Positions 6,088-14,056 are shown, numbered from the stretch's first letter. The stretch: 21,318 nt of DNA from an uncultured Ruminococcus sp. (GCA_934474025.1 CAKSMF010000013.1:1-21318); one strand, 5' to 3'. Made by a program: numbers and translations. Notes: generated by a model from the sequence alone, not told the origin.

Positions 6088-8067
6088 TCAGCTTATATCA
6101 GCAAGTTCAAGATAATCTGCACCATATTCAGAAATATATTGTTTTCTGCTCTGTAAATTATCGCCTAACAACATTTCAAATACTTCTGCTGATTCTGTTA
6201 TATCGTCTGCTGTAACCTTTATCAAACGTCTTGTATCAGGATTCATTGTAGTAAGGGACATCATATCAGGTTCATTTTCACCTAATCCCTTTGAACGTTG
6301 TATAGTATGTTTCTTATTGCCTATCATCTTAAGAATATGCTGTTTTTCCTGCTCTGTATATGCAAAATATGTCTTATCCTTTGTGTTAATTTCAAACAAT
6401 GGCGATTCTGCTATATATACATAACCTTTTTCAATAAGTGTAGGAGTAAGTCTATAAAGCATAGTTAATATAAGTGTTCTTATCTGAAATCCGTCAACAT
6501 CTGCATCAGTACATATTATAATTTTACTCCAACGGAAATTATCTATATTAAATGTAGAAAGTTCTTTATTAGCCTTTGAAGTTACTTCTACACCACACCC
6601 CAATACTTTTATAAGGTCTGTAATTATTTCACTCTTGAATATTTTTGCATATTCTGCTTTGAGACAGTTTAAAATTTTTCCCCTTACAGGAATTATTGCC
6701 TGAAATTCTGCATCACGGGCAAGTTTTACAGAACCTAAAGCTGAATCACCTTCAACTATATATATTTCACGTCTCGAAACGTCCTTTGTACGACAATCTA
6801 CAAACTTATCAACCATATTTGACAAGTCTATACTTCCTGTAAGCTTTTTTTTCACATTCAGACGAACTTTTTCAGCATTTTCCCTGCTCCGCTTATTTAT
6901 GAGAACCTGTTCCGAAATTTTCTGAGCTTCGTCAGGATTTTCCATAAAATATATTTCAAGCTGATGTTTAAGAAATTCTGTCATCGCTTCACGAATAAAC
7001 TTATTAGTAATAGCTTTCTTTGTCTGATTTTCATAGGAAGTCTGCGTTGAAAACGATGATGAAACAAGAACAAGACATTCTTCAACGTCTGTATATGTTA
7101 TTTTACTCTCGTTTTTCTGATAACCATTATTCTGCTTTATAAAACTATCTATCTGATACACAAAGGCACGTTTTACTGCGTCTTCCGGAGAACCGCCATG
7201 TTCAAGGAAACTCGAATTATGATAATATTCAGTAAGTTTTATTTTATTGGAAAAAGTCACAGCAACATCAAGTTTAACTTTATATTCAGGTTTATCTTCA
7301 CGGTCACGACCTCTTTTTTCAGCTGTCCAATGCTGAATATTTGTCAATGTCTTATCCCCTGCTATTTCATGAACATAATCTATTATTCCGTTTTGATATA
7401 TAAACTCTGTCTCTGTAAAATCTCCTGTTTCTGTTTCTGAACGAAAAACAAAAAGTATATCCGGATTTACAACAGCTTGTCTTTTAAGAATATCACAAAA
7501 ATACTCATCTGAAACAGCTATATCAGTAAATACTTCTAAATCAGGTTTCCAATGAGTTTTTGTTCCTGTCTGTTTTCTGTTACAAGGTTCTTTATGTAAG
7601 CCTCCGACATTATCACCTTTTTCAAAATGAAGATTATATTTAAAACCATCTCGTATAACTTCAACGTCCATAAATTCAGATGAAAACTGTGTAGCACACA
7701 ATCCGAGACCATTCAATCCAAGTGAATATTCATATGATTCTGCCGTATCGTCATACTTTCCTCCTGCATAGAGTTCACAATATACAAGTTCCCAGTTATA
7801 ACGCTGTTCATTATTATTGAAATCAACAGGACAGCCACGTCCAAAGTCTTCAACTTCTATTTCATTGTTTCTGTAATGAGTTACTATTATCTTTTTTCCA
7901 TAGCCTTCTCGTGCTTCATCGATAGAATTTGAAATAACCTCAAATACTGAATGTTCACAACCGTCAAGACCATCTGAACCAAATATTACCGCCGGACGTT
8001 TTCTTACTTTGTCAGCACCTTTAAGCATAGTAATACTATCGTTGCCATAATCCTTTTTATCAGCCAT
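6088..8067 (-). CDS. parE: Topoisomerase IV subunit B (GyrB/ParE family)
   Basis: A 659-residue ATPase subunit of a type IIA topoisomerase. The GHKL ATP-binding motifs are visible: SNSIDEA with N47, the DxGxG block EDFGRG (73-78), and GLNGLG (117-122). QTK at 348-350 in the transducer domain follows, then the Toprim metal site EGDSA (439-443) with DADVD (521-525), and RSKGLGE near 591. It lacks the extra GyrB insert, which fits ParE. With ParC it couples ATP hydrolysis to strand passage. The ATG at 8067 is chosen over an in-frame ATG at 8139, because the latter falls inside the -35 box, and GAGAGG precedes 8067. It opens the minus-strand unit parE, membrane gene, parC. Confidence 0.88.
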   Translation of the reverse strand: MADKKDYGNDSITMLKGADKVRKRPAVIFGSDGLDGCEHSVFEVISNSIDEAREGYGKKIIVTHYRNNEIEVEDFGRGCPVDFNNNEQRYNWELVYCELYAGGKYDDTAESYEYSLGLNGLGLCATQFSSEFMDVEVIRDGFKYNLHFEKGDNVGGLHKEPCNRKQTGTKTHWKPDLEVFTDIAVSDEYFCDILKRQAVVNPDILFVFRSETETGDFTETEFIYQNGIIDYVHEIAGDKTLTNIQHWTAEKRGRDREDKPEYKVKLDVAVTFSNKIKLTEYYHNSSFLEHGGSPEDAVKRAFVYQIDSFIKQNNGYQKNESKITYTDVEECLVLVSSSFSTQTSYENQTKKAITNKFIREAMTEFLKHQLEIYFMENPDEAQKISEQVLINKRSRENAEKVRLNVKKKLTGSIDLSNMVDKFVDCRTKDVSRREIYIVEGDSALGSVKLARDAEFQAIIPVRGKILNCLKAEYAKIFKSEIITDLIKVLGCGVEVTSKANKELSTFNIDNFRWSKIIICTDADVDGFQIRTLILTMLYRLTPTLIEKGYVYIAESPLFEINTKDKTYFAYTEQEKQHILKMIGNKKHTIQRSKGLGENEPDMMSLTTMNPDTRRLIKVTADDITESAEVFEMLLGDNLQSRKQYISEYGADYLELADIS

Positions 8068-8110
8068 ATTATTATAACATTCCTCTCTTTTATTTAAAAG
8101 TTTCCTTACT

Positions 8111-8139
8111 ATCATAACATATTTTATAATCTTTTGCAA
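8111..8139 (-). promoter_or_regulatory. Sigma-A promoter of parE
   Basis: Minus strand: -35 TTGCAA (8134-8139), a 17-base spacer, and -10 TATGAT (8111-8116). Transcription would begin about 35-40 bases before the parE ATG at 8067. An A-rich stretch lies just upstream of the -35, as in UP elements. Confidence 0.7.
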
Positions 8140-8208
8140 GGAAAAAAATACACAAAAAAAGAACTATTGTTCAAGCTGTAATGCATATATATTTTCCGAG
8201 GTGATACA

Positions 8209-8892
8209 ATGTTTATTGAAATTATAAAAAATATTTTTTTCTTTGCTCTTCATGTTGAAGGAAATAATGCTTTTCCTAAACCCCTCTCAAAAAAAGAAGA
8301 AGAGGAATGCTTCATCAGAATGGCTGACGGTGACAAATCAGCCCGCAACAAACTAATAGAACACAATCTGAGACTTGTCGCTCATATAGTTAAAAAATAT
8401 GCTTCAACAATCTCGGAACAAGATGAACTTATTTCCATAGGAACTATTGGTCTTATAAAGGCTGTATCTACTTTTGACTACACCAACGGAGCAAAATTCG
8501 CCACATATGCAAGCAGGTGTATCGAAAATGAAATACTTATGAGTTTTCGTTCTGCTAAGAAAACTGCCAGTGATGTATACATAAATGAACCAGTAGAATT
8601 TGACAAAGACGGAAATGCTGTAACTTTAATGGATTTAATTGATGATGGTGTAGATATTCATGAACAGGTTGATTTATTGATACGTTCAAGACAATTATAT
8701 CAGTTTCTTGACAAGTGTCTTGATGAACGTGAACTTGAGATAATTATATATCGTTATGGACTATATGGAAAAAGTCCTCACACACAAAATGAAACATCAA
8801 AAAAACTTAATATATCACGTTCATATGTATCAAGACTTGAAAAGAAAGCTATTGAAAAACTGAAAAAAATGTATGATACTACTCCGTTCTGA
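8209..8892 (+). CDS. sigK: Sporulation sigma factor SigK (pro-sigma-K)
   Basis: A 227-residue sigma-70 family protein. It has the SigK signatures NNAFPKPLS (19-27), ARNKLIEHNLRLVAHIVKKY (region 2.1), DELISIGTIGLIKAVSTFD (region 2.2-2.3), ATYASRCIENEILM (region 2.4), and a region 4 helix-turn-helix with NISRSYVSRLEKKAIEKL. SigK is the late mother-cell sigma factor controlling coat and late spore genes. The 18 residues ahead of NNAF are short and hydrophobic, like the inhibitory prosequence removed by SpoIVFB in Bacillus. The gene is continuous, with no skin-type insertion. The ATG follows GAGGTGA at about 5 bases. An intrinsic terminator follows the gene. Confidence 0.93.
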   Translation: MFIEIIKNIFFFALHVEGNNAFPKPLSKKEEEECFIRMADGDKSARNKLIEHNLRLVAHIVKKYASTISEQDELISIGTIGLIKAVSTFDYTNGAKFATYASRCIENEILMSFRSAKKTASDVYINEPVEFDKDGNAVTLMDLIDDGVDIHEQVDLLIRSRQLYQFLDKCLDERELEIIIYRYGLYGKSPHTQNETSKKLNISRSYVSRLEKKAIEKLKKMYDTTPF

Positions 8893-8902
8893 AAATATAT
8901 AT

Positions 8903-8940
8903 AAAGACCTGCTCCGTTATGTTTGAAGCAGGTCTTTTTT
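8903..8940 (+). terminator. Intrinsic terminator after sigK
   Basis: An 11-bp stem AAAGACCTGCT (8903-8913) with 8927-8937, a 13-base loop, and a following T-run. It begins 11 bases after the sigK stop. The convergent dnaI-like gene ends at 8963, so it may also stop that operon, although the T-run on the minus side is broken by A residues. Confidence 0.85.
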
Positions 8941-8962
8941 ACTATTAGTTACATGAATTTAT

Positions 8963-9940
8963 TTATTGAATCCTTCTTTTTTGCCAACGTACATCTGTAC
9001 CAAAAAATTGCATATTTTTATATTGAGTGGTAATACGTGATGCTACTCTTTCATCATATCGTTCTTGTATTTCTTCATGAGTAAGATTAGTACTTATAAT
9101 AGTAGGTTTTTTAAAATTAAGGCGTGTATTTATAATATTATATATCGCTGATTCATAAAATGATTTTAAATATTCTGTTCCTAAATCATCTAAAATAAGC
9201 AAATCTGTTTTCATAACGAGATCTGTCATTTCGGAAGAGTGTTCATAGCTGAAATGTTCTTTTTCGATTTCACGAAGAATATTTATAGTTGAATCATATA
9301 CAACACTATATCCTTTTTCAAGTACTTTATTTGCAACAGCAAGTGAAAGATGTGTTTTTCCTAAACCAGTTTCACCGAATATCAGAATATTTTCAGAATC
9401 TGTAGTGAAATTATCTGCATAGCTTTTCAAATATTCAAATATACGTTTCATAGTAAAATAATCATTATCTTTATAGTATGAAAGATTAAATGTATCAAAA
9501 CTTGAAAGTTCAAGGTGTGAATGTTTATTTATTTCATCTGCTTCAAGTTTTCCGCATAATTTACTGAAACACTCACACATAGCAGAATTATCAGTATATC
9601 CGGTATCATTGCATTTGGGACAGGTGTAATGAATGTCAAGATAATCTGCCGGATATCCATTATGAACAAGATGCCATCTTGATGCCTGCTGTGCTTCAAG
9701 ATTATCTCTTTTTAATTTTTCAATTTTTTGTTGTATATAGTCACTATTCTGAGGATTTTTACCAGCGGACATACATATTTTTATTAATTCTTTTCCGGAA
9801 TTTGCTATTTTATTATTGATTTCCCTTATCTGAGGAAGTTTTTCATTTATTTCCTCTATACGCCGTTCATTCTCCAAAACAGCATTTTGCCGGCGATTCT
9901 GTAATATTATCCGTGCTTTATCAAATATTTCTGGTTTCAT
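8963..9940 (-). CDS. DnaC/DnaI-type helicase loader ATPase
   Basis: A 325-residue AAA+ protein of the DnaI/DnaC helicase-loader family. The N-terminal ~90 residues are a charged coiled-coil region. A zinc site follows (CPKC at 107-110 and CEC at 122-124), then Walker A GETGLGKTH (189-197), Walker B LLILDDLG (247-254), and sensor/arginine-finger blocks near STNLTHEEI and ERVASRI. It would load the replicative helicase during initiation or restart. It follows the dnaD-like gene by 11 bases. Its ribosome site GAGGT overlaps that gene's TGA, so the two are probably co-translated. DnaD plus DnaI is the usual primosome pair in Firmicutes. Confidence 0.88.
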   Translation of the reverse strand: MKPEIFDKARIILQNRRQNAVLENERRIEEINEKLPQIREINNKIANSGKELIKICMSAGKNPQNSDYIQQKIEKLKRDNLEAQQASRWHLVHNGYPADYLDIHYTCPKCNDTGYTDNSAMCECFSKLCGKLEADEINKHSHLELSSFDTFNLSYYKDNDYFTMKRIFEYLKSYADNFTTDSENILIFGETGLGKTHLSLAVANKVLEKGYSVVYDSTINILREIEKEHFSYEHSSEMTDLVMKTDLLILDDLGTEYLKSFYESAIYNIINTRLNFKKPTIISTNLTHEEIQERYDERVASRITTQYKNMQFFGTDVRWQKRRIQ

Positions 9941-9951
9941 ATTATATTACC

Positions 9952-11190
9952 TCAAAAATCGTTCACAAATATTTTATACATATCAATATTAAAATTACTA
10001 TTTTTCTTGTTGTGTTTTTTCTTACCCTTATTTGATTCGTATTTTTCCTGAGCATCTTGTAAAGTCGTTATATTTCTTTCGTGCCAGTCTTTTATAATAC
10101 CATTTATATAGTTGATATTAAGATTATTCTGACACCTCGGCAATGAAATTTCATAAGCATATTTAACCATATCTGTATTTATATTCCAGTTTTCCCAATT
10201 TTTTATTAAAGATTCCTGCTCAGGTGCAAGTTGCCTTATATTGAAAATCTGCATAATATTATGTAAATAATCACCTTTTTGACCATATTTCTGAATATTT
10301 TCCTGTTTACGAAGTTCGTCCGCTTTTAAAGCTTCCTGAAATGTATTAATATTCTTGTCATGCCAATTAGTAATAATTCCATTAATATATCCTATACTAA
10401 GCTTATTCTGACATATTGGAAGAGAAATCTCATAAGCATATTCAACCATATCTATAGTTATGTTCCATTTGCTCCATTCTGAAATCATTTTTTCCTGTTC
10501 TTTAGTGATACGGCTGATATTCAGAAATTTCATAACCTGACATATATAATCATGTGAAGTTTTCAAGTGTTGTACTTCATTATCAGCTTGTTCCAAAGTG
10601 TTTATGTTATTTGAAATCCATTTACAAGCCACATTATAGATAAATTCCGGATTAGTTTTATTCATTTCTTTACAATAGCCTATAAGAGTCATAATTACTT
10701 CTTTTTTCATTCCTAAAGTTTCATGCATATTCAGTATGCTATTTAATTGTTCGGTATTTATAGCCCCAAGAATTGATTGTACAGCACTTATAAGTTCTGC
10801 AACATCAGGCGAACTCATTTTTAAATCACGTATTTCTGTGCCTGTCCAGTGTTTTTTTTCTGAGAACAGACTTGGTTCAGCCAGAATTTCTTGAATAGTT
10901 TTTTCTACTTTCTGTACTTCATCGGGAATTATATGAGAAGTATTAACATTCTGTTGTGAAACAATAACATTTGCCTGTTGCCAGAATTTAATAGCTTTTC
11001 TGACAGTTTCCGGATTTGCTCCTGTATTGTCTGATATTTCGTCTTCTGAACATATTTTTCCGGAGTTTCTTAAAATATACAATAATACTTTTATATATTC
11101 CCCATCTGCAATTTTCAGCAAATTATCGGCAACTACGCACGGCACACCAAATGTATTTCCGGATACACCATTATTTAATTTGATTTCCAA
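9952..11190 (-). CDS. DnaD-domain replication protein with three C-terminal DnaD repeats
   Basis: A 412-residue primosome-type protein. The start is TTG at 11190, 7 bases after a strong AAAGGAGG (11196-11205 on the plus strand). A longer frame to 11256 is rejected because its ATG lies in the -35 box. The N-terminus (about 1-90) looks like a winged helix (EDEISDNTGANPETVRKAI). Three DnaD C-terminal (DnaB_2) modules follow at about residues 135-205, 215-290 and 308-382. The last two show the YxxxIxxxW signature as YINGIITNW and YINGIIKDW. Repeats 2 and 3 agree at about 40 of 70 residues. A lysine/asparagine-rich tail follows. DnaD proteins remodel DNA and recruit the helicase loader, which is the next gene. 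One module is typical, so the repeats are unusual. Confidence 0.85.
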   Translation of the reverse strand: MEIKLNNGVSGNTFGVPCVVADNLLKIADGEYIKVLLYILRNSGKICSEDEISDNTGANPETVRKAIKFWQQANVIVSQQNVNTSHIIPDEVQKVEKTIQEILAEPSLFSEKKHWTGTEIRDLKMSSPDVAELISAVQSILGAINTEQLNSILNMHETLGMKKEVIMTLIGYCKEMNKTNPEFIYNVACKWISNNINTLEQADNEVQHLKTSHDYICQVMKFLNISRITKEQEKMISEWSKWNITIDMVEYAYEISLPICQNKLSIGYINGIITNWHDKNINTFQEALKADELRKQENIQKYGQKGDYLHNIMQIFNIRQLAPEQESLIKNWENWNINTDMVKYAYEISLPRCQNNLNINYINGIIKDWHERNITTLQDAQEKYESNKGKKKHNKKNSNFNIDMYKIFVNDF

Positions 11191-11227
11191 AAAAATTCCT
11201 CCTTTCAGTTGATATTTCACTAATGAT

Positions 11228-11256
11228 ATTATATCACATTTTTTTAAAATTGTCAC
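11228..11256 (-). promoter_or_regulatory. Sigma-A promoter of the dnaD-dnaI operon
   Basis: Minus strand: -35 GTGACA (11251-11256), 17-base spacer, perfect -10 TATAAT (11228-11233). The ribosome site and TTG start of the dnaD-like gene follow at 11205-11188. The -35 forms the inner end of a 21-bp motif (11252-11272) related to the inverted repeats around the membrane gene. Confidence 0.75.
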
Positions 11257-11272
11257 CGTACATAATGCACAA
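11252..11272 (-). repeat. Third copy of the TTGTGCATWAT motif
   Basis: The minus strand from 11272 reads TTGTGCATTATGTACGGTGA and one more C. It agrees at 16 of 21 positions with each of the two inverted repeats flanking the membrane gene. It lies immediately upstream of, and overlapping, the -35 of the dnaD-like operon. It could be a regulatory site or a degenerate element end. Confidence 0.4.
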
Positions 11273-11280
11273 TTTTTATA

Positions 11281-11721
11281 TCAAATATTTTCAATAATGT
11301 GTTTTGCAGTTGAATATTTTTGTTTCCAGTGTGCGAGTTTTTCGCTTGAAACGGCATTTTTATCTATTATACGGGTAGTATCGGAATTGTGTTCTATATC
11401 GGCAAGCTTTACAGCTTTTGCTACAGGATTTCCTGCAATGCGTTCGATATATTTATAATAGTCAGTGTCTTTTTCATGGGTAAGAAGCCTAAGAGCATCT
11501 GTTACTTCCGGAGGAAAATCCTGCTCCAGCTCTTCAAAAGTCATATCAGTATCTTCCACAACATCGTGAAGCAATGCTGTACAGACAGTTATTTCATCAG
11601 TCATTTGTTCAGCAATATGATATGGGTGAAATATATATGGTACACCATTAACATCATATTGCCCATGATGAGCTTTATAGGCAATCTGCATTGCTTTAAC
11701 CGTAAGTTTTGTATAAATCAT
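11281..11721 (-). CDS. Small HD-domain hydrolase (SpoT/MESH1-like)
   Basis: A 146-residue protein matching the hydrolase half of RelA/SpoT enzymes. The HD-family metal residues are H32 in YIFHPYHIA, H52-D53 in ALLHDVVEDT, and D108 in VKLADIEHN. There is no synthetase or TGS domain, and the length is that of stand-alone small alarmone hydrolases. The likely activity is (p)ppGpp or related nucleotide pyrophosphohydrolysis, inferred from family. The ATG at 11721 is chosen because GGAGG lies 4-5 bases upstream; an upstream in-frame start at 11769 lies within a terminator hairpin. That terminator (11733-11766) separates it from the lipoprotein gene. Confidence 0.82.
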   Translation of the reverse strand: MIYTKLTVKAMQIAYKAHHGQYDVNGVPYIFHPYHIAEQMTDEITVCTALLHDVVEDTDMTFEELEQDFPPEVTDALRLLTHEKDTDYYKYIERIAGNPVAKAVKLADIEHNSDTTRIIDKNAVSSEKLAHWKQKYSTAKHIIENI

Positions 11722-11732
11722 ATCTACCTCCG

Positions 11733-11766
11733 AAAAAAACAGGACTGTGCAATATATGCAGAGTCC
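11733..11766 (-). terminator. Intrinsic terminator between the lipoprotein gene and the HD hydrolase
   Basis: Minus strand: GGACT, one mismatch, TGCA, loop TATAT, TGCA, AGTCC, then a T-run of seven after TG (11733-11739). It ends the upstream lipoprotein gene. Its T-run stops only about 2 bases before the GGAGG of the HD hydrolase gene, leaving no room for a promoter in between. Confidence 0.75.
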
Positions 11767-11781
11767 CATAATTATTATATA

Positions 11782-13074
11782 TTATTGTTCAGGCTCAAGT
11801 GAAGAAAGGTCAAGCTTGAACGGTGAATATCTTTTTAATGAGGCATTATTTTTTTCCGGAACTACATTTTCAGCAAGACCTTCCATATAGTCCGTAAAAT
11901 CATCATTATATTTAAGAAGTTGCAAAGAATATATATACTGGTCTGACCAGAAATCATCTTCGGTCATACGTTCTCTGAGGTCGCCCCTGATTATAACATA
12001 AAGTGTATCTTCATCATATTCATAAAGTGTAGCTTTGTTCATTTCAAGTTTATCAAAAACAAATTGTTTATATTCTCTGTCAGCTTTTTCAGCATCAGTT
12101 TCTTCAGCAGTAGTAGTTGTTGTTGCAGAATCTTCTTCTGATTCACTGGCAGTAGTTGTTGTGTATTTCTGTACAAGAATTTCATTTTCATAAGGGTCAG
12201 TTGTTGTAGTTGTCTGTGAATCCTGAGTATTTGTTGTAGTTGTAGTAGTGGTAGTTACTGTATTTGTCTCTCCCGAAACAGTTGTAGTGCTTGTTGAAAT
12301 ATATTCGTCATAGTCTTCACTGCATTCATTCATTTTGTACATTTTTTCCATGTTGTCTTTTTCATTATTGATTTCCTTGACATAATTTTCAGCTTTTCGG
12401 CGTAATGACTTTTTATCATCGTCACTAAGTGAATCGCCATTTTCGTCTTTAAGGTCAATTGAAATGTACTTTACTCTTGCAAAATTGTCATCAAAATAAT
12501 CTTTAAGTTCATCTTCTGAACAGCCTTTTTCACCGTCGAATCCGTAATAATATTCAAAAATAGCTTTCTGCATATATTCATACTCGCCGTAATAATTATT
12601 GCCACTACCGGTAGCTTCAATAACAGTTTTAATTGAATCTTTGCTGACACCGTTCTTTGAATATATGTCACTGCCGTCAGAACTAATTTTCTGGTCAGCT
12701 ATTTTATCTATTTCATCGAGTTCTTCATTTGTAAGCTGACCGCCTATCTTATCAAACTCATTTTCAATAGCAGCGATATTCACACAATATTCAACAGCCT
12801 TATTCTGAATCCAGTCTTCAGCTTCAGCATTATCAATATGTGAATTTTTCACTTCTTTAACGGTAGGAGCAGAACCATTTTGTTCTTTAATGATATTTGC
12901 TGCGTCCTGATACGCACGGATAGTGTAGAAAATAAAGAGTCCTGAGCTTATATCATAGCCATCAGCGGTCATAGCTTTTTCAGTACCCTTTCCTATTGTT
13001 GGCGTACAGCTGGCAACAGCAGACGCAAGTGCAAATGATGTTGCTACTGCCACTAACTTATTAAATTTTGTCAT
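11782..13074 (-). CDS. Thr-rich lipoprotein, possible foldase-like chaperone
   Basis: A 430-residue predicted lipoprotein. The signal peptide has KFNK, a hydrophobic core, and lipobox ASAVASC with Cys23 as the lipidated residue. The N-terminal half is helical, acidic and shaped like the SurA-N/PrsA chaperone region. No complete rotamase domain is recognisable. Two low-complexity stretches (about 260-292 and 305-322) are dominated by threonine, with runs of up to eight Thr, interrupting the C-terminal part. The ATG at 13074 is chosen over one 15 bases upstream because GGAGG (within that upstream segment) sits 8 bases before it. A strong sigma-A promoter precedes it and a terminator follows. 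Chaperone function is tentative. Confidence 0.75.
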   Translation of the reverse strand: MTKFNKLVAVATSFALASAVASCTPTIGKGTEKAMTADGYDISSGLFIFYTIRAYQDAANIIKEQNGSAPTVKEVKNSHIDNAEAEDWIQNKAVEYCVNIAAIENEFDKIGGQLTNEELDEIDKIADQKISSDGSDIYSKNGVSKDSIKTVIEATGSGNNYYGEYEYMQKAIFEYYYGFDGEKGCSEDELKDYFDDNFARVKYISIDLKDENGDSLSDDDKKSLRRKAENYVKEINNEKDNMEKMYKMNECSEDYDEYISTSTTTVSGETNTVTTTTTTTTNTQDSQTTTTTDPYENEILVQKYTTTTASESEEDSATTTTTAEETDAEKADREYKQFVFDKLEMNKATLYEYDEDTLYVIIRGDLRERMTEDDFWSDQYIYSLQLLKYNDDFTDYMEGLAENVVPEKNNASLKRYSPFKLDLSSLEPEQ

Positions 13075-13112
13075 ATTGTATTCCTCCATTGAAATTTTAC
13101 AGATACTAATTT

Positions 13113-13141
13113 ATTATACAACTTTTTTCATCAGTTGTCTA
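13113..13141 (-). promoter_or_regulatory. Sigma-A promoter of the lipoprotein gene
   Basis: Minus strand: -35 TAGACA (13136-13141), 17 bases, perfect -10 TATAAT (13113-13118). The spacer is bracketed by the inverted repeat ACAACT (13118-13123) and AGTTGT (13133-13138), a possible operator that would cover the promoter. Confidence 0.75.
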
Positions 13142-13211
13142 TACCAATTTTAAAATTTTTTCATTTTGTCACAGTAAATTTATTTTCCTAAAAATTTATT
13201 ATATCACTGCC

Positions 13212-13240
13212 TTGACTTATAGCTTCGGAAATGGTAAAAT
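13212..13240 (+). promoter_or_regulatory. Sigma-A promoter of the thyX operon
   Basis: -35 TTGACT (13212-13217), 17-base spacer, -10 TAAAAT (13235-13240). The ribosome site GCGGAGG (13264-13270) and ATG 13277 follow. It diverges from the lipoprotein promoter. No other good promoter is seen before the downstream genes, most of which overlap or nearly touch. Confidence 0.75.
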
Positions 13241-13276
13241 AATAATATATGTATTTCTTAAAAGCGGAGGTTCTTT

Positions 13277-14056
13277 ATGAAAGTAACTCTTATTTCACAC
13301 ACTCCTGAACCGGAAAAACTCGTTGCTATTGCGGGAAAACTTTGTTATTCAAGCAGTGATATCGGGTCTTTGAAAGATGGTCTTACAGATGACAAAATCA
13401 AAAATTATGTAAAAATGCTTGTTTCCATAGGTCATGAAAGCGTTATGGAACACGTTTCATTTACATTTGGAATAGAGGGAATTTCCCGTGCTTGTTCACA
13501 CCAGCTTGTACGCCACCGAATAGCCTCTTATTCACAAAAAAGTCAGCGTTATGTTAATGAAAGCGGTTTTGAATTTATAACTCCGCCGGCTGTTCATGAA
13601 GTTCCGGAAGCTGAGGCAGAATATATGAAAATGATTTCAGAAATTACTGAAAGCTACAATAAAATTTCCGACCTACTCACAGAACACCACAAAAACAACT
13701 TTATCAATGAGGGACTTGACGAAAAAACAGCTTTATCAAAGGCACGTAAAATGGCTAATGAAGACGCAAGATTTATACTTCCCAACGCCTGTGAAACTAA
13801 AATTGTCGTTACTATGAATGTGCGTTCTTTATTCAACTTTTTCCGCCATAGATGCTGTAACCGTGCTCAATGGGAAATCAGAGATGTCGCCAACGAAATG
13901 TTAAGACTCTGTCTTGAAGTTGCTCCTAACATATTCTGCAATACCGGTGCATCATGCGTTTCAGAGGGGAAGTGTCCCGAGGGTAAAATGTCCTGCGGTA
14001 AAATGGCAGAAATGAAAAAACAGTTTGCAGATTTACGAGGAACTCAAAATGATTGA
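13277..14056 (+). CDS. thyX: FAD-dependent thymidylate synthase ThyX
   Basis: A 259-residue flavin-dependent thymidylate synthase. It makes dTMP from dUMP using methylene-tetrahydrofolate and NADPH, releasing tetrahydrofolate. The ThyX signature RHRx7S is present at R79-H80-R81 to S89, and the downstream conserved NVRSLFNFFRHRCCNRAQWEIR block is intact. The C-terminal tail carries four cysteines (TGASC, GKCPEGKMSC), a possible metal site. The start ATG has GGAGG 6 bases upstream. It is the first gene of the plus-strand operon and its 3' end overlaps the next gene by 8 bases. Confidence 0.95.
   Translation: MKVTLISHTPEPEKLVAIAGKLCYSSSDIGSLKDGLTDDKIKNYVKMLVSIGHESVMEHVSFTFGIEGISRACSHQLVRHRIASYSQKSQRYVNESGFEFITPPAVHEVPEAEAEYMKMISEITESYNKISDLLTEHHKNNFINEGLDEKTALSKARKMANEDARFILPNACETKIVVTMNVRSLFNFFRHRCCNRAQWEIRDVANEMLRLCLEVAPNIFCNTGASCVSEGKCPEGKMSCGKMAEMKKQFADLRGTQND

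Noticed and set aside
8163..8191. Sigma-E-like promoter ahead of sigK (ACTATTG, 14 bases, CATATATA)
   Set aside because: Spacing is right, but the start of transcription would fall at about 8198, inside the ribosome site, so the mRNA could not be translated well. The match is also weak in AT-rich DNA.
11255..11770. HD hydrolase gene as a second inverted-repeat cassette
   Set aside because: TGTGCA-like sequences occur on both sides, but they point outward and the right one is simply part of the terminator hairpin.
11389..11802. 137-codon plus-strand frame
   Set aside because: It runs antisense through the HD hydrolase gene, has no ribosome site, and its composition is that of a reverse-strand shadow.
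13176..13200. Direct repeat AAATTTATT (13176-13184 and 13192-13200) between divergent promoters
   Set aside because: Such short AT-only repeats are expected by chance in this composition.
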